From positions 3,348,001-3,412,000 of the forward strand of contig NZ_JAXCHP010000001.1 in NCBI RefSeq assembly GCF_035984545.1: a stretch of 64,000 bases of DNA. The letters are read 5' to 3'. Shown here piece by piece: positions 7,883-17,354 of the stretch (positions within the stretch are counted from its first letter, which is position 1; every line of letters begins with the position of its first letter). The stretch comes from Cryobacterium sp. GrIS_2_6. Lineage in GTDB: Bacteria; Actinomycetota; Actinomycetes; Actinomycetales; Microbacteriaceae. Under the pieces are notes generated by a model. It worked only from the letters and a program-made list of their open reading frames with translations, did not search any database and was not told the origin of the DNA. A program made the translations under genes and the position numbers.

Positions 7883-10199
7883 CAAGAATCGACCGCTACT
7901 GACGGGTGGAGAGGCGCTGCGAACAAGCGTTCTAGGCAAGCCTGGATCACCGCAGAAGGAACCGTTCTTTCCGGTAGACCTCCCTGGGGTCATAGCGAGC
8001 CTGGCCCCACAAGCGGAAGCAATCGCGACGTACTTCAGTTTGCTCTCACCCGATCTGCGCGATGAGCGCGTGTACATGGAAGCTCGTCTGCGCCCAAATT
8101 TCCTAGCCGCATCCCACCTGCCGAAAACACTATTTGCGGAAATGGGAGCCCGCCAAGTCGGGACTGTCGTGGACCGAAGCGACAAAGTCACCCGCGCAAA
8201 GACTTATCCCAATGAAGTCACGAAACGAATTATTCTCAGTGTGCCCATGGACGGGGTCAAACGGCTGTCCTCCATCCTCCTTAGTGCCGTCGGATCAACT
8301 AATGTGCTACTGCAATCGGACATCAAAAAACTAGACCAATTTAGTTTGCCAACTAATTCAGGTGATGACTCTGATGTGAACCTCGCAGCCGAGGTGGTTA
8401 CGTATGAGGCGGTCCTAAACGCAGCAGTGAATGCGCAAGGTGCGCGAGTTGCGGTGTCCCACCAGGTCATCACGAAATTCGCTGACTACATTTCTTTGCT
8501 TTCTGGCGGAGAAGTTGTACTCGACTATGTCCGGCCTGTTGGAGACGTTACGTTCATTCCAGTGCGCCTGAGACGCGATCAGCTGGCGCTTGCCTTTCGG
8601 TTCAATCCGCTACGGTCGTTGCGACCCATGCCGACATTCCGACCGACCTCCGGACTCAGTATTCGTGGTGTGGAGCGCGCACTTGCCCCCTCGACCCTGA
8701 TCCCGCAGAGCATTGCTCACTCAGTAGGCGTGTTTGATGGAGGAATAGGTAAAGCGCAGCAGAACTCACTGTTTTTCCCAAGCGCGGATGTCGAGCTCAC
8801 AGGGAGTCCCGAAGATTCGCAATTCGTTCAACACGGAACTGCAGTCGTCGGGGCCGCAATGTATGGCCTGGTCGAGGACGATGAGCAAGTTCCAATCCCG
8901 TACCTCCCGGTCGAAAGCTATCGGATCCTTCCTCCCGTGAACGTACCGAACGACTTGCACTGTTTCTGGGCGCTTGATCAGATCAAAGCTGTTATTGAGA
9001 ATGGCCTTCATGACGTTTATAACCTGAGCCTCGGCCCTCGACTTCCGGTCGCCGACCACTCAATTCCTAATCGCTGGACGAACGAGCTCGACGAGCTTGC
9101 ATGGCAGAAGCAAGTTCTCATCGTGGTCGCAGCAGGCAATGACGGGCACTATTCTCCGGGGACCGGACTGCACCGAGTTCAGGTTCCAGCCGATATGGTC
9201 AATGGGTTGACTGTTGGAGCCTGCGACATTCCGGCCCCGCAACCAAAATGGTTGCGTTCACCGGAGTCTTCATATGGGCCCGGTCGATACGGCGGCCGCA
9301 TTAGTCCAGCTGTAGTGCAGTTTGGTGGTACCGCGGTCGATCCGATGTGGGTTCTTACAGCGCATGGACAACTTCGAAAGGACGCTGGGACGAGTTTCGC
9401 CGCACCGGTGGTAACACACGCCCTTTCGGGCCTAATCAACCGCCTTGATAGTGCTGACCCGAGCACGCTCCGTGCCTTCGCGGTCCATTTCGCAGAACGC
9501 CCCCGCCCGATGAAAATGATTACGGAAGTAGGACACGGTCGCGCGCCGCTATCGTTCAATGCCAGCCTGATTTGCGGTCCAAATAACGTGCATATTCTCT
9601 ACAGAGACCGAATTTTACGAAAGCAAGACCTATCGTACGAAATCCCTACCCCGAGTGGTTTCAGCTCAAAGCTCGAGCTAAAGATCACTCTCGCGTATGC
9701 AAGCCCCACCGACCCATCGGACGCGCTTGAATATACAAAAGCGTCATTGGACCTCACCCTTCGCCCTAATGAGGAGCACTACCGATTCAATGAACCGGGA
9801 GATGAGCCGCGCAACGTAACGGCACTGAGAGGCAGCGCTGAAGCCGCGACTGCCGAACTTTTGGGCTGGACGCCCAGCAGGCATCCCCTCTCAAAGACAC
9901 TCACACCGAGTGAGTCAGCGAACCGCTCAGAGTCTTGGCGGCGGAAGGAAGGCAAATGGGAGACCGTTCGCCACTTCCGCCTGACATTGCCTGCTGGCAG
10001 TTACCTTAAGCCACGACTGCACATGAATTACCTGGCCAGGGAATTTGGCGCGCTCACGGATGCTGTGCCACCAATCCCGTTTGCATTGGTTGTCAGCGTT
10101 GTCGACACTGATATGTCTGGCGAACTCTACGACCGAATTCAAGCTGAGTATCCGATGCTGCACGGTGTTCCTGCACTGCCAAGCCAGGTCCGCACCTAG
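7860..10199 (+). CDS. IetS-like S8 family serine protease (subtilase)
   Basis: A 779-residue protein with no signal peptide, so probably cytoplasmic. The subtilisin core occupies about residues 285-535: Asp293 in VGVFDGGI, His325 in VQHGTAVVGA, oxyanion Asn427 in VVAAGNDG, and Ser512 in GTSFAAPVV, in the order of family S8. About 280 residues precede the core and about 240 follow, including a beta-rich C-terminal region. The complete triad predicts an active protease. Its start overlaps the ATPase gene and has a GAGGGGG ribosome site. In IetAS the protease is the toxic component restrained by the ATPase. Base composition is less GC-rich than the sugar genes, consistent with transfer. Confidence 0.85.
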   Translation: MADLSSVSKNRPLLTGGEALRTSVLGKPGSPQKEPFFPVDLPGVIASLAPQAEAIATYFSLLSPDLRDERVYMEARLRPNFLAASHLPKTLFAEMGARQVGTVVDRSDKVTRAKTYPNEVTKRIILSVPMDGVKRLSSILLSAVGSTNVLLQSDIKKLDQFSLPTNSGDDSDVNLAAEVVTYEAVLNAAVNAQGARVAVSHQVITKFADYISLLSGGEVVLDYVRPVGDVTFIPVRLRRDQLALAFRFNPLRSLRPMPTFRPTSGLSIRGVERALAPSTLIPQSIAHSVGVFDGGIGKAQQNSLFFPSADVELTGSPEDSQFVQHGTAVVGAAMYGLVEDDEQVPIPYLPVESYRILPPVNVPNDLHCFWALDQIKAVIENGLHDVYNLSLGPRLPVADHSIPNRWTNELDELAWQKQVLIVVAAGNDGHYSPGTGLHRVQVPADMVNGLTVGACDIPAPQPKWLRSPESSYGPGRYGGRISPAVVQFGGTAVDPMWVLTAHGQLRKDAGTSFAAPVVTHALSGLINRLDSADPSTLRAFAVHFAERPRPMKMITEVGHGRAPLSFNASLICGPNNVHILYRDRILRKQDLSYEIPTPSGFSSKLELKITLAYASPTDPSDALEYTKASLDLTLRPNEEHYRFNEPGDEPRNVTALRGSAEAATAELLGWTPSRHPLSKTLTPSESANRSESWRRKEGKWETVRHFRLTLPAGSYLKPRLHMNYLAREFGALTDAVPPIPFALVVSVVDTDMSGELYDRIQAEYPMLHGVPALPSQVRT

Positions 10200-10342
10200 C
10201 TCTCACGGCATCGCAGCGAAGGCGGCCCCGTCCGGGTTGGGTTTCGCGCACGAAATAGCGCACCAGCTGGCTAAAAGGGCTGTTGTTCGGGTTCCTGCCA
10301 TTCCATTCCGCCGTATGAGTTGTAGGAGGTGAGCGACTCTGT

Positions 10343-11200
10343 CTATTGCGCATCACGAGGGTCTGGACGTGGTCGCTCAGTTTCTGAAACGGAGGCCCCG
10401 AATTTGAGTGCAGCATGAACCTCCGAGTACCTCGAAAACCCACTCGTTACAGCTGCAATGACCGAGCCAAACGTAACTAGCGGCAGCAGGAAGCGGAGCG
10501 GGTCGAGGGAGTCTTTGCCATCAAGCTCGATCCCGACCATGGATGAAAAGACGCTCGCGGCGAAAAGGAGGATCCAGCCCCAAAAGACGCCACGAGCGAC
10601 CTCGGTCGCCTTGGCATATTCGGCGGTTGTTGCTCCGCGAATTTGAAACGCCCAAACCGTGAGCACAACGGAAACGACCAATGCTGGGACAAAGACCATC
10701 ACCGTTAGCGGGAAGGAGCTCGCGTCCGTGTGAAGTCCGGTCTCGAATAGGAGTAGGCAGTTGAATCCCACAGGCAGCAGAAATACTTCAGGGTGTTTCT
10801 TGTCGCCGGGATAGAGATACCCAAGACCCGAGCCGAGCGCGCAAACTGCCAGACCTAATATAAGAAACCCGAAGGATACCCAACCATCCGTCCACAGACG
10901 GAAAACGATAAGGACGCCAAAACTCGTCGCCAGGGCCACAGACGCCGCGATGAGGATCCACCCTAAGTTGGGGTTGGGGTGAGATACCGCCTTCCGAAGT
11001 AGGGTCAAAGGATTCAGCTGGAGGCCGCCGCCTATGAATAACCCTGCTGTGGTTGCGCCAACTGCTCGAAGAAACGGGTCAATTCCTGGCACGAACATGG
11101 CGACGGACAGTAGGACCCCAGAGACGATGAGCGCTACCCCGATGACCTGAGGCCAATTGGTACGTTCGGGCCCGGTGAGTCGACCCCGCGAAGCCCGCAT
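10343..11200 (-). CDS. Multi-pass membrane protein of unknown function
   Basis: A 285-residue protein with about eight hydrophobic segments, for example VIGVALIVSGVLLSVAMFV, WILIAASVALATSFGVLIVF, FGFLILGLAVCALGSGLGYL and WGWILLFAASVFSSMVGI, and a short charged C-terminal tail. No motif or family was recognised. Its ATG shares one base with the TAA of the upstream gene (TAATG), so it is translationally coupled to that gene. Location between the IetAS-like cassette and a broken IS256 element marks it as accessory. Confidence 0.6.
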   Translation of the reverse strand: MRASRGRLTGPERTNWPQVIGVALIVSGVLLSVAMFVPGIDPFLRAVGATTAGLFIGGGLQLNPLTLLRKAVSHPNPNLGWILIAASVALATSFGVLIVFRLWTDGWVSFGFLILGLAVCALGSGLGYLYPGDKKHPEVFLLPVGFNCLLLFETGLHTDASSFPLTVMVFVPALVVSVVLTVWAFQIRGATTAEYAKATEVARGVFWGWILLFAASVFSSMVGIELDGKDSLDPLRFLLPLVTFGSVIAAVTSGFSRYSEVHAALKFGASVSETERPRPDPRDAQ

Positions 11201-11652
11201 TAGGCGGTCCGGCCGTCAGGCGCTGACACGGACGAGGTGACCGCGGTCTCTTGCTGTCGGCCTCGAGGTGATGTCCAGGCAATCCGTGCGCCAAAGGGGA
11301 CTCTCGTCACTACCGGATACTCCTCGGGGACTTGCCGTCTCTGGGCCGCTGAATCCCAAGTTGAGGCCAAGTGGGGAACGGGGAGGTCCAAGACGTCGCC
11401 TCTGAGCATCTTGGGTCGTTGGCCTTCCACGCGCACATAGTCCGACGTGAGCTTTATGAGGACATCGTGCGCTCCGTCCGGTCTACCGTTGCGCAGCTCC
11501 AGCACATCTCGTTCGGGCCAGCTGAATTCCCAGTCGACGATGTTTCGTTCGCTGGCGGCAAGCCGGGCTTGCCGGTTCCGATATTCCCCAAGCAGCAACG
11601 CCGTGCCGCCGAGAAATGCAGCAGCGACTGCAATCCATTCACTTGGTCCCAT
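11200..11652 (-). CDS. Membrane-anchored small protein of unknown function
   Basis: A 150-residue protein with one N-terminal transmembrane segment (EWIAVAAAFLGGTALLLGEY), a positively charged stretch, and a predicted beta-rich cytoplasmic domain (VDWEFSWPERDVLELRNG, DVLIKLTSDYVRVEG, RIAWTSPRG). This layout suits a sensor or docking domain facing the cytoplasm. It is the first gene of a two-gene operon with the polytopic protein at 10343-11200. Function unknown. Confidence 0.55.
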   Translation of the reverse strand: MGPSEWIAVAAAFLGGTALLLGEYRNRQARLAASERNIVDWEFSWPERDVLELRNGRPDGAHDVLIKLTSDYVRVEGQRPKMLRGDVLDLPVPHLASTWDSAAQRRQVPEEYPVVTRVPFGARIAWTSPRGRQQETAVTSSVSAPDGRTA

Positions 11653-11878
11653 ATCCAGAACCTAGCGGCCACGGGCGACATGGAGGGTCCAGTAGCGCTC
11701 GATGGAGTCTCGCCTGTCGGCAAATACCGTTTGCGCCCATTAACTCGAGCCACTTCCTCGCGTCTTCGGAGTCGCGAATCTCTCAGCGACTCTGTGTCGA
11801 GATTTCCAAAGACGCCAACGGTCAAGGTGATAGCTGGAACCCACGCCGTGCAGAGCTCGTTCGGTCAAGTCCAAATGT

Positions 11879-13260
11879 GTGGTGTAACGCGTTTGCCGTG
11901 TGATTCTTGGATTTTTAGGCGCTGAGGGCGCCGAGTTCGGTTGTGGGTTCCTCCTTCTCGGTCGGGACGATGGTGAGGCGTGAGCGGCTGAGGACGTCGA
12001 GGCCGAGGTAGCGGCGGCCTTCGATCCATTCGTCGTGTTGTTCGGCCAGGACCGCTCCGACGAGCCGGATCAGGGAGCCGCGGTCGGGGAAGATGCCCAC
12101 GACGTCGGTGCGGCGGCGGATCTCACGGTTGAGGCGTTCCTGTGGGTTGTTGGACCAGAGCTGACGCCAGATCTCCTTCGGGAACCCGGTGAACGCGAGC
12201 ACGTCGGCCCGGGCTGTCTCGAGGTGGGTGGCGACCGCGGGGAGCTTGTCCTCGAGGGCGTTCAGGACCCGGTCGAACTGGGCGTGCACGGCGTCCTTGT
12301 CGGGCTGTTCATAGACGCAAGTGGAGCAGGGTCTTCACCCACGGCCAGCTGGACTTCGGGGTCGCGGACATCAGATTCGCGGCGTAGTGGGTTCGACAGC
12401 GCTGCCAGGTGGCGCCGGGCAGGGTGGCCCCGATTGCGGCGACGAGGCCGGCATGGGCGTCGCTGGTGACGAGCTTCACCCCAGTCAGGCCGCGGGCGGT
12501 CAGGTCGCGGAAGAAACCGAGCCAGCCGGCACCGTCTTCGGCGCTGGTGACCTGCAAACCCAGGATCTCGCGGTGCCCGTCCTTGTTCACGCCCGTCGCG
12601 AGGAGCGCGTGGATGTTGGCGACACGGCCGCCCTCGCGGACCTTCAGCACCAGGGCATCGGCGGCGACGAACGTGTAGGGGCCGGCGTCGAGGGGGCGGG
12701 TGCGGAACTGCTCGACCTGCTCGTCGAGGTCCTTGGCCATGATCGACACCTGCGACTTGGAGAGACGAGTGATACCGAGGGACTCGACTAGCTTCTCCAT
12801 CCGCCTGGTCGACACCCCGAGGAGGTAGCAGGTCGCCACGACGCTGGTCAGGGCGGCCTCGGCGCGGCGACGACGTTCGAGGAGCCAGTCCGGGAAGTAG
12901 GTGCCGGTGCGCAACTTCGGGATCGCGACATCGAGGGTGCCGGTGCGGGTGTCAAAGTCCCGGTGTCGGTAACCGTTGCGGGAGTTGGTCCGGTCGGCGG
13001 AGATCTGGCCGTATTCGGCGCCGCAGACGGCTTCCGCTTCGGCACTCATCAGCGCGTTGATGAACGTGGTCAGCATCTGCCGCATCAGGTCCGGCGAGGC
13101 TTGCTCGAGTTGTTCGGACAGGAAACGGGCAGGGTCAATAAAATGGGGTGCGGTCATCGCGTGTACTCCTTCGGAAAAGACTTGATCGGTCTTTCCAAGA
13201 ATCACGCGGTGGCCGCCTCACATCGGTGCAACACGCCCATCAGGGCCGGGGTTACACCAC
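11879..13260 (-). mobile_element. IS256-family insertion sequence, transposase frameshifted
   Basis: The ends carry the inverted repeat gtggtgtaac (11879-11888 and its complement at 13251-13260), and both subterminal regions contain gtgattcttgga. The interior is a single IS256-type transposase on the minus strand. No convincing flanking direct repeat was found, so the exact ends or the original insertion event are uncertain. Confidence 0.7.
11915..13157 (-). pseudogene. IS256-family transposase with a frameshift
   Basis: Translation from ATG 13157 gives MTAPHFIDPARFLSEQLEQA and the IS256/Mutator signatures (AEAEAVCGAEYGQ, TRTGTLDVAIPKLRTGTYFP, FVAADALVLKVREGG, VTSDAHAGLVAAI, WQRCRTHYAANL). 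Near 12,315 one extra base changes CTCCAC-TC-GGTC to CTCCACTTGCGTC, and the reading continues in another frame from VYEQPDKDAVHAQFDRVL to NPQERLNREIRRRTDVVGIFP, which carries the catalytic Glu region. Total length would be about 413 residues, normal for the family. Without frameshifting the product is inactive. Confidence 0.85.
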
Positions 13261-13602
13261 GCTATTGGACGCAACCGCTCGTTCGTACGCCCCCATTGTT
13301 AACATGCCTACCTTCTCGCCAATGGATACGCGATTAATGCCACCCTGCTGGCAGCGACGGGGCACAGTCTTGAGAGGTTACCCAAGTTCTGGAGAAGGTC
13401 GGGCGTCTTTCACGAACTTCCGGTGGGCCTCACCGCTGCGTCGACGAGTTGACAACAGTTGTGGCACCTGTGACACTTATGACATGCGTCACCGAAAATC
13501 TTGTTGATAATTCTTCAACCACGTTGCGCCGCCGAGGCTCTAGTCCTTAGCCCATATAAAACTAACTATCCAAAATTCACTTTCCGGAATGAGCATCCGA
13601 CA
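13261..13602. other. Gap between IS256 element and excisionase-like gene
   Basis: No supported gene. The last 100 bases become AT-richer and probably hold the promoter of the following gene. Confidence 0.4.
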
Positions 13603-13995
13603 ATGACAACGGTCTCCGTATCCGACGTTTCCACCGACCAGCTAAGAACTCTCGAAAGCACCCGAGATCAGCTTCCTTCCGGAACGCTAAAGAGTGCGCT
13701 CGATTCCATGGCCACTGAATTGCGAAGAGGAGAAAATGTCCTCGTCCTCGCTGAGGGTTCTTCGGTCACGCCATCCGAAGCTGCCCGTTTTCTCGGGCTA
13801 AGTCGAACTCATCTATACAAAGTTCTCGATTCGGGCGCGCTTCCTTTTTTCGTCGTGGGCGTGCGAGATAAGAGGATTCTTGGTAGAGATCTAGTGGCCT
13901 ATCAAAGCCGGATGTTCCACGCGCAAAGCCAGACTGCGCTGGCCTTCGCTGGGGGCAGTGCCTCTGAGGACGCTGCGCTCGACGAAATGTCCTAG
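13603..13995 (+). CDS. Excisionase-family helix-turn-helix protein
   Basis: A 130-residue protein beginning MTTVSVSDVSTDQ. After a helical N-terminal region comes SVTPSEAARFLGLSRTHLYK then VLDSGALPFFVVGVRDKRIL, the MerR-like winged helix used by excisionase-type (HTH_17) DNA-binding proteins. The longer upstream frame lacks a ribosome site. In actinobacteria such proteins often act as antitoxin-like partners or regulators of the gene downstream, which here begins 35 nt later. Confidence 0.7.
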   Translation: MTTVSVSDVSTDQLRTLESTRDQLPSGTLKSALDSMATELRRGENVLVLAEGSSVTPSEAARFLGLSRTHLYKVLDSGALPFFVVGVRDKRILGRDLVAYQSRMFHAQSQTALAFAGGSASEDAALDEMS

Positions 13996-14030
13996 CGGGT
14001 TTTCTGCTGAGGGTCTCGTAGGCTGAGTTA

Positions 14031-15110
14031 GTGAGCAGAGCCCGACGCGTTACCCTCCGAAGTATTTGTGACGACCTGAAGCAGGACTGGACTGATCCGT
14101 CTGACTTGAGGAACGCGTTGGAGCTTCGTCGAGTCGTTGCACGGCGAATGGCCGGCATGGCCAAGGATTCCGAAATTGGAGACCTGCTTCGGCGACTACC
14201 TCCAATATCGCGACTGCGGCATCCCCTTATTCAGGCGTTTGACGACCAGTTCTCAGGTGCGGATGACGCAAGCACGCTCCGCGAAGCCATTAGTGCGGTA
14301 TCCGACCGCAAGTGGTGGAAGCAGACCTTTTCGTCGCGTTGGCGTGGAGCGGCAACTATTTTGATTGAGGATGGGTCCCAAACCGTATGGCTTGGGGCGG
14401 CGGGATATCACAGAGCGGGTTCGCCCGAAGATTTCTACTCGTGGTTCGCAGGTGAATGCACCGGAAATTCCGATGCGTTCCTTCCGCAGGCTGAAGACCG
14501 GGCTTTGCAAGTGGTCGACTGCAAGGTCGCACAGCTGGACGCGTGGAAAGCTCAACTTCACCTCTCCGTGCTGATTCTGTTGGCGAATGCTCTGGATACA
14601 TCCAATGCCGGTCCTCTGAAAATCCTGCGACCAGCAGTAGAGCTAGACGCCCTCATGGAACTGTCCATTTCCATCGAGACCCTTGAAGAGGCAGGCGAGC
14701 ATTTAACCGAGGCAATTCTGACCATTGTTCCTACGGAAAGGAAATACGCGAACCTGACTGGCATTGCGACTCGGACGATTCTCGCGTCCATTCAGCCCGA
14801 AACGCTTGAATGGACAACGGCTCCCCTCGCCGGTGAGGCCACGTCTTATCGAGTCCTCGTGGACCAGGCGATGAGTGCACATGCTCGTCAAACGAGGAGC
14901 GAAGGAGTCCTGGCTGCGGAAGATCTTCCCGGCGTAGTGAGAATGGGGACCATCGCCCACTACACCCCAGTCACAGGACTAACCGAAGCGTCCCTTGAGG
15001 GAACCGCAGTTCGGGCGGTTTGTGGTCATTGGTTCGTGCCCATGCATGACCACAAGGCGCTCCTTGTGTGTCTGACGTGCGCGAATGTCCGCGATAGCCT
15101 CCCGGCATAA
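14031..15110 (+). CDS. Protein with unknown N-terminal region and DUF3039-like C-terminus
   Basis: A 359-residue protein starting with GTG. The N-terminal 290 residues (landmarks KWWKQTFSSRWRGAATILIE, YHRAGSPEDFYSWFAG, VVDCKVAQLDAWKAQLHLSV, ALDTSNAGPLKIL) match no family I recognise; they are mostly helical and acidic. The C-terminal 55 residues read GTIAHYTPVTGLTEASLEGT, then VCGHWFVPMHDHKALLVCLTC, resembling the small metal-binding DUF3039 domain (HY, CG, VP, C-x-x-C). DUF3039 normally occurs as a short stand-alone protein, so this is a fusion. It follows an excisionase-like regulator. Confidence 0.6.
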   Translation: MSRARRVTLRSICDDLKQDWTDPSDLRNALELRRVVARRMAGMAKDSEIGDLLRRLPPISRLRHPLIQAFDDQFSGADDASTLREAISAVSDRKWWKQTFSSRWRGAATILIEDGSQTVWLGAAGYHRAGSPEDFYSWFAGECTGNSDAFLPQAEDRALQVVDCKVAQLDAWKAQLHLSVLILLANALDTSNAGPLKILRPAVELDALMELSISIETLEEAGEHLTEAILTIVPTERKYANLTGIATRTILASIQPETLEWTTAPLAGEATSYRVLVDQAMSAHARQTRSEGVLAAEDLPGVVRMGTIAHYTPVTGLTEASLEGTAVRAVCGHWFVPMHDHKALLVCLTCANVRDSLPA

Positions 15111-15139
15111 GGCGCAAACCACGAAAAATCAGCACCGTA

Positions 15140-15589
15140 ATGGATCTCAAGGGCGTGGACTTCGTCACAGAGAAATCGTCCGGGCGCCTCCGAAACCAGG
15201 CGCGCGTTGTAGTCCTGCTTCACCCCAGCCTCAAACTTCTCTCTCGAGCGCTTCCCAGCGACAGCGCCAGCAAAGTCGTCGTCGTCGAGTTCCCCACCGT
15301 GCCTCTTCACGGCTGGGCAGCTGCGAGCGGGGCGTTCAACGTGGCCACGCGCGAGGTACCCGCTCAGCTCGGCGAGGCGGAGGTAAAGCTGTATGACCGG
15401 ATCCTCTGGAACCGAAACAACGGGTGGGCCGACGCAGCCGGCAAGCGCGATGCGCTCCACGACCTTCGTCAGCTCCGTGCGGTAGGCCGACTCGACAAGG
15501 ACGGGCTCATTGGGTTCATGGTGAGCCGCAAGGGGTTTGAAGCTGTCGTGCGGCTGGGGAAGCTTGTCGACAGGGTGCTCGGGGAGTAG
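15140..15589 (+). CDS. Hypothetical protein
   Basis: A 149-residue frame with a balanced composition and helical C-terminal half (GKRDALHDLRQLRAVGRLDK, GFEAVVRLGKLVDRVLGE). No family was recognised and no clear Shine-Dalgarno sequence precedes ATG 15140. Codon use looks more protein-like than the opposing long frame on the minus strand, which is proline/arginine-rich. Moderate to low confidence that it is expressed. Confidence 0.4.
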   Translation: MDLKGVDFVTEKSSGRLRNQARVVVLLHPSLKLLSRALPSDSASKVVVVEFPTVPLHGWAAASGAFNVATREVPAQLGEAEVKLYDRILWNRNNGWADAAGKRDALHDLRQLRAVGRLDKDGLIGFMVSRKGFEAVVRLGKLVDRVLGE

Positions 15590-15844
15590 AGATTTGGCGT
15601 GGGGAGGTGCGGAGCGACTCGACCTCGCGTTCAGGAAATTGGAGCATTTGCGAGTTGAAACCAGCGAGCCATCGGGTTGAGTAGAGCAATCCTCAGTTTT
15701 ACCCCTGATGAGAGCCATATAATTGCCCCCGAACTGGGGTGAGCGGAGATTGTCAGTCCGTCTTACGGTCGAGGCGTGCCGCACGGTACGTGCACGGTCG
15801 ATTCGTGTTCTACGGTGAACACGGAACATTTGGGGGGGCTCATC

Positions 15845-16492
15845 GTGGCTGTTTCGAGGGTGTTCTTGTCGAGTCTTGTCCTGGTATCGATGGTCGCGGC
15901 GGTGGTCAGCGTTCCAGCGACTCGGGCACAAGCCGAGCCGGTGGTCGCCACCGCGCACGTGCGGGCGTCGGCGTCTCATGTTCGCGTTCCGGCGGTGCGC
16001 AACGTGTCTTCAACCGCGAAGCAGTTTCTGGTCCCGATGACCTTGCCGCCCGCCTCAGGTCCCGACGGCTCCAAGTCGGGCAATCGGGACGTGTCGATGA
16101 TGGTGTCCCGGCACCTGACTGACTTCAGCGCCCTGGGCTGGAACCCAACCAACGGGAACATGGTGCTGACCGGGCAGCTGCTCAACGTGCACGGGGTCGG
16201 CCGGGATCTCACCGTCGGTTGGCGGTACAACTCTCTAAACGATGCCCGCCCTACACTTTCGGTCGGCGGGGCAGAGACCGCCCTCACCGTAGCTGCTGAC
16301 AATACCGTCACCTACACCGCGCCGGACGGCGGCACATACGCTTTCGTGCCGGCTGGGACGGGGCAGTGGACAATGCCTCCCGGGCTGAATGCGACCATTA
16401 CGACGTTCACGACGACGACTGTCACTATCCGATTCAACGACACCGGTTTCACGAACGACTATGTGTACGACGGGTCGAAGTTCGCCCTCAAG
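15845..16492 (+). pseudogene. 5' part of a secreted Rhs/YD-repeat protein, split by IS21 element
   Basis: GTG 15845 follows a G-rich ribosome site and opens a Sec signal peptide (VAVSRVFLSSLVLVSMVAAV, cleavage near RAQA-EP). The following domain (DVSMMVSRHLTDFSALGWNP, RDLTVGWRYNSL, YTAPDGGTYAFVP, NDYVYDGSKFALK) is the N-terminal region typical of actinobacterial RHS-repeat proteins. The frame stops at the first codon inside the inserted element. Removing the element and one copy of the 6-bp target repeat joins GSKFALK directly to YANDQNATAP in the 3' part, restoring one frame of about 1,087 residues. Confidence 0.8.
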
Positions 16493-16604
16493 TGAGTATT
16501 CGAGTCTCTGAGCCCCACCCGATCGTGCGGTTGAGCCCCACTGGTCGTGCGGAAGAGCACCAGTGGTGGTGTGGCTCAGCACCACTGGTGCTCCCCGTCA
16601 CGGA

Positions 16605-17354
16605 TTACGCGGTTGCGAGGGCGGTTTGTTCCCTCATGTTGTAGGTGCCGGTGTCGACCCAGGTGGTGTTGTGGATGATGCGGTCCATGATGGCGTCGGC
16701 GTGGACGCTGGCGCCGAGGCGTTGGTGCCAGTCCTTCTGTTGATACTGGGTGCAGAACACTGTTGATGTCTCGCCGTAGCGGCGCTCCATCAGCTCCAGC
16801 AGCATTGTCCGCATCGATTCCGTCGGCTTATCGAGCAGCCACTCGTCGATGACCAGCAGCGTGAACGCGGCATATTTGCGGAGGAACTTGCCCGCCCCGC
16901 CCGGGGCGTCTTGCGCGGCGACCCAGGCTTCCTCGAGGTCGGGCATGCGGACGTAGTGGGCGCGGATGCGCTGTTCGCAGGCCCGTTTGGCGATCGCGCA
17001 TCCCAGATACGACTTCCCCGACCCGGTAAAGCCCTGGAAGACGACGTTCTGCTGCCGGGTGACGAACGAGCAGGTCCCGAGCTGGGTCAGCACCTGCCGG
17101 TTGAGGCCGCGCTCGTCGAGCAGGTCGATGCGCCGCAGATCCGCGTTCGGGTAACGCAGTCCCGCCCGCCGGATCAGCCCGTCGACCTTGGAATGCATGA
17201 AGCTCGAGTAGGCGTCGTCGACGGCCAGCCGGACCCGTTCCTCGAAGGTCAGGCTGATCGAGAGAATCTCGTCCTGGAGGTCGATGGCCTCCAGCAGCTC
17301 GCCGGCGTTCATCTCGCGGAGCTTGCGTTTAGTCTCCCCGTCCAGCGCGCTCAA
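16605..17354 (-). CDS. istB: IS21-family helper ATPase IstB
   Basis: A 249-residue ATPase with a helical N-terminal region, Walker A GFTGSGKS and Walker B LLVIDEW, followed by ERRYGETSTVFCTQY and DRIIHNT, all characteristic of IstB, the AAA+ target-DNA regulator of IS21 transposition. A TTG start at 17354 overlaps the istA stop (TTGA) and has GGAGGG in front, indicating translational coupling. The sequence looks intact. Confidence 0.88.
   Translation of the reverse strand: MSALDGETKRKLREMNAGELLEAIDLQDEILSISLTFEERVRLAVDDAYSSFMHSKVDGLIRRAGLRYPNADLRRIDLLDERGLNRQVLTQLGTCSFVTRQQNVVFQGFTGSGKSYLGCAIAKRACEQRIRAHYVRMPDLEEAWVAAQDAPGGAGKFLRKYAAFTLLVIDEWLLDKPTESMRTMLLELMERRYGETSTVFCTQYQQKDWHQRLGASVHADAIMDRIIHNTTWVDTGTYNMREQTALATA

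Noticed and set aside
11861..13275. Target-site duplication around the IS256 element
   Set aside because: Flanking bases show only a weak inverted similarity (ccaaat and attgg), not a direct repeat, so none is claimed.
15026..15979. Minus-strand frame of about 317 codons
   Set aside because: Basic and low-complexity, no ribosome site, covers the start of the Rhs gene and the end of the DUF3039-like gene.
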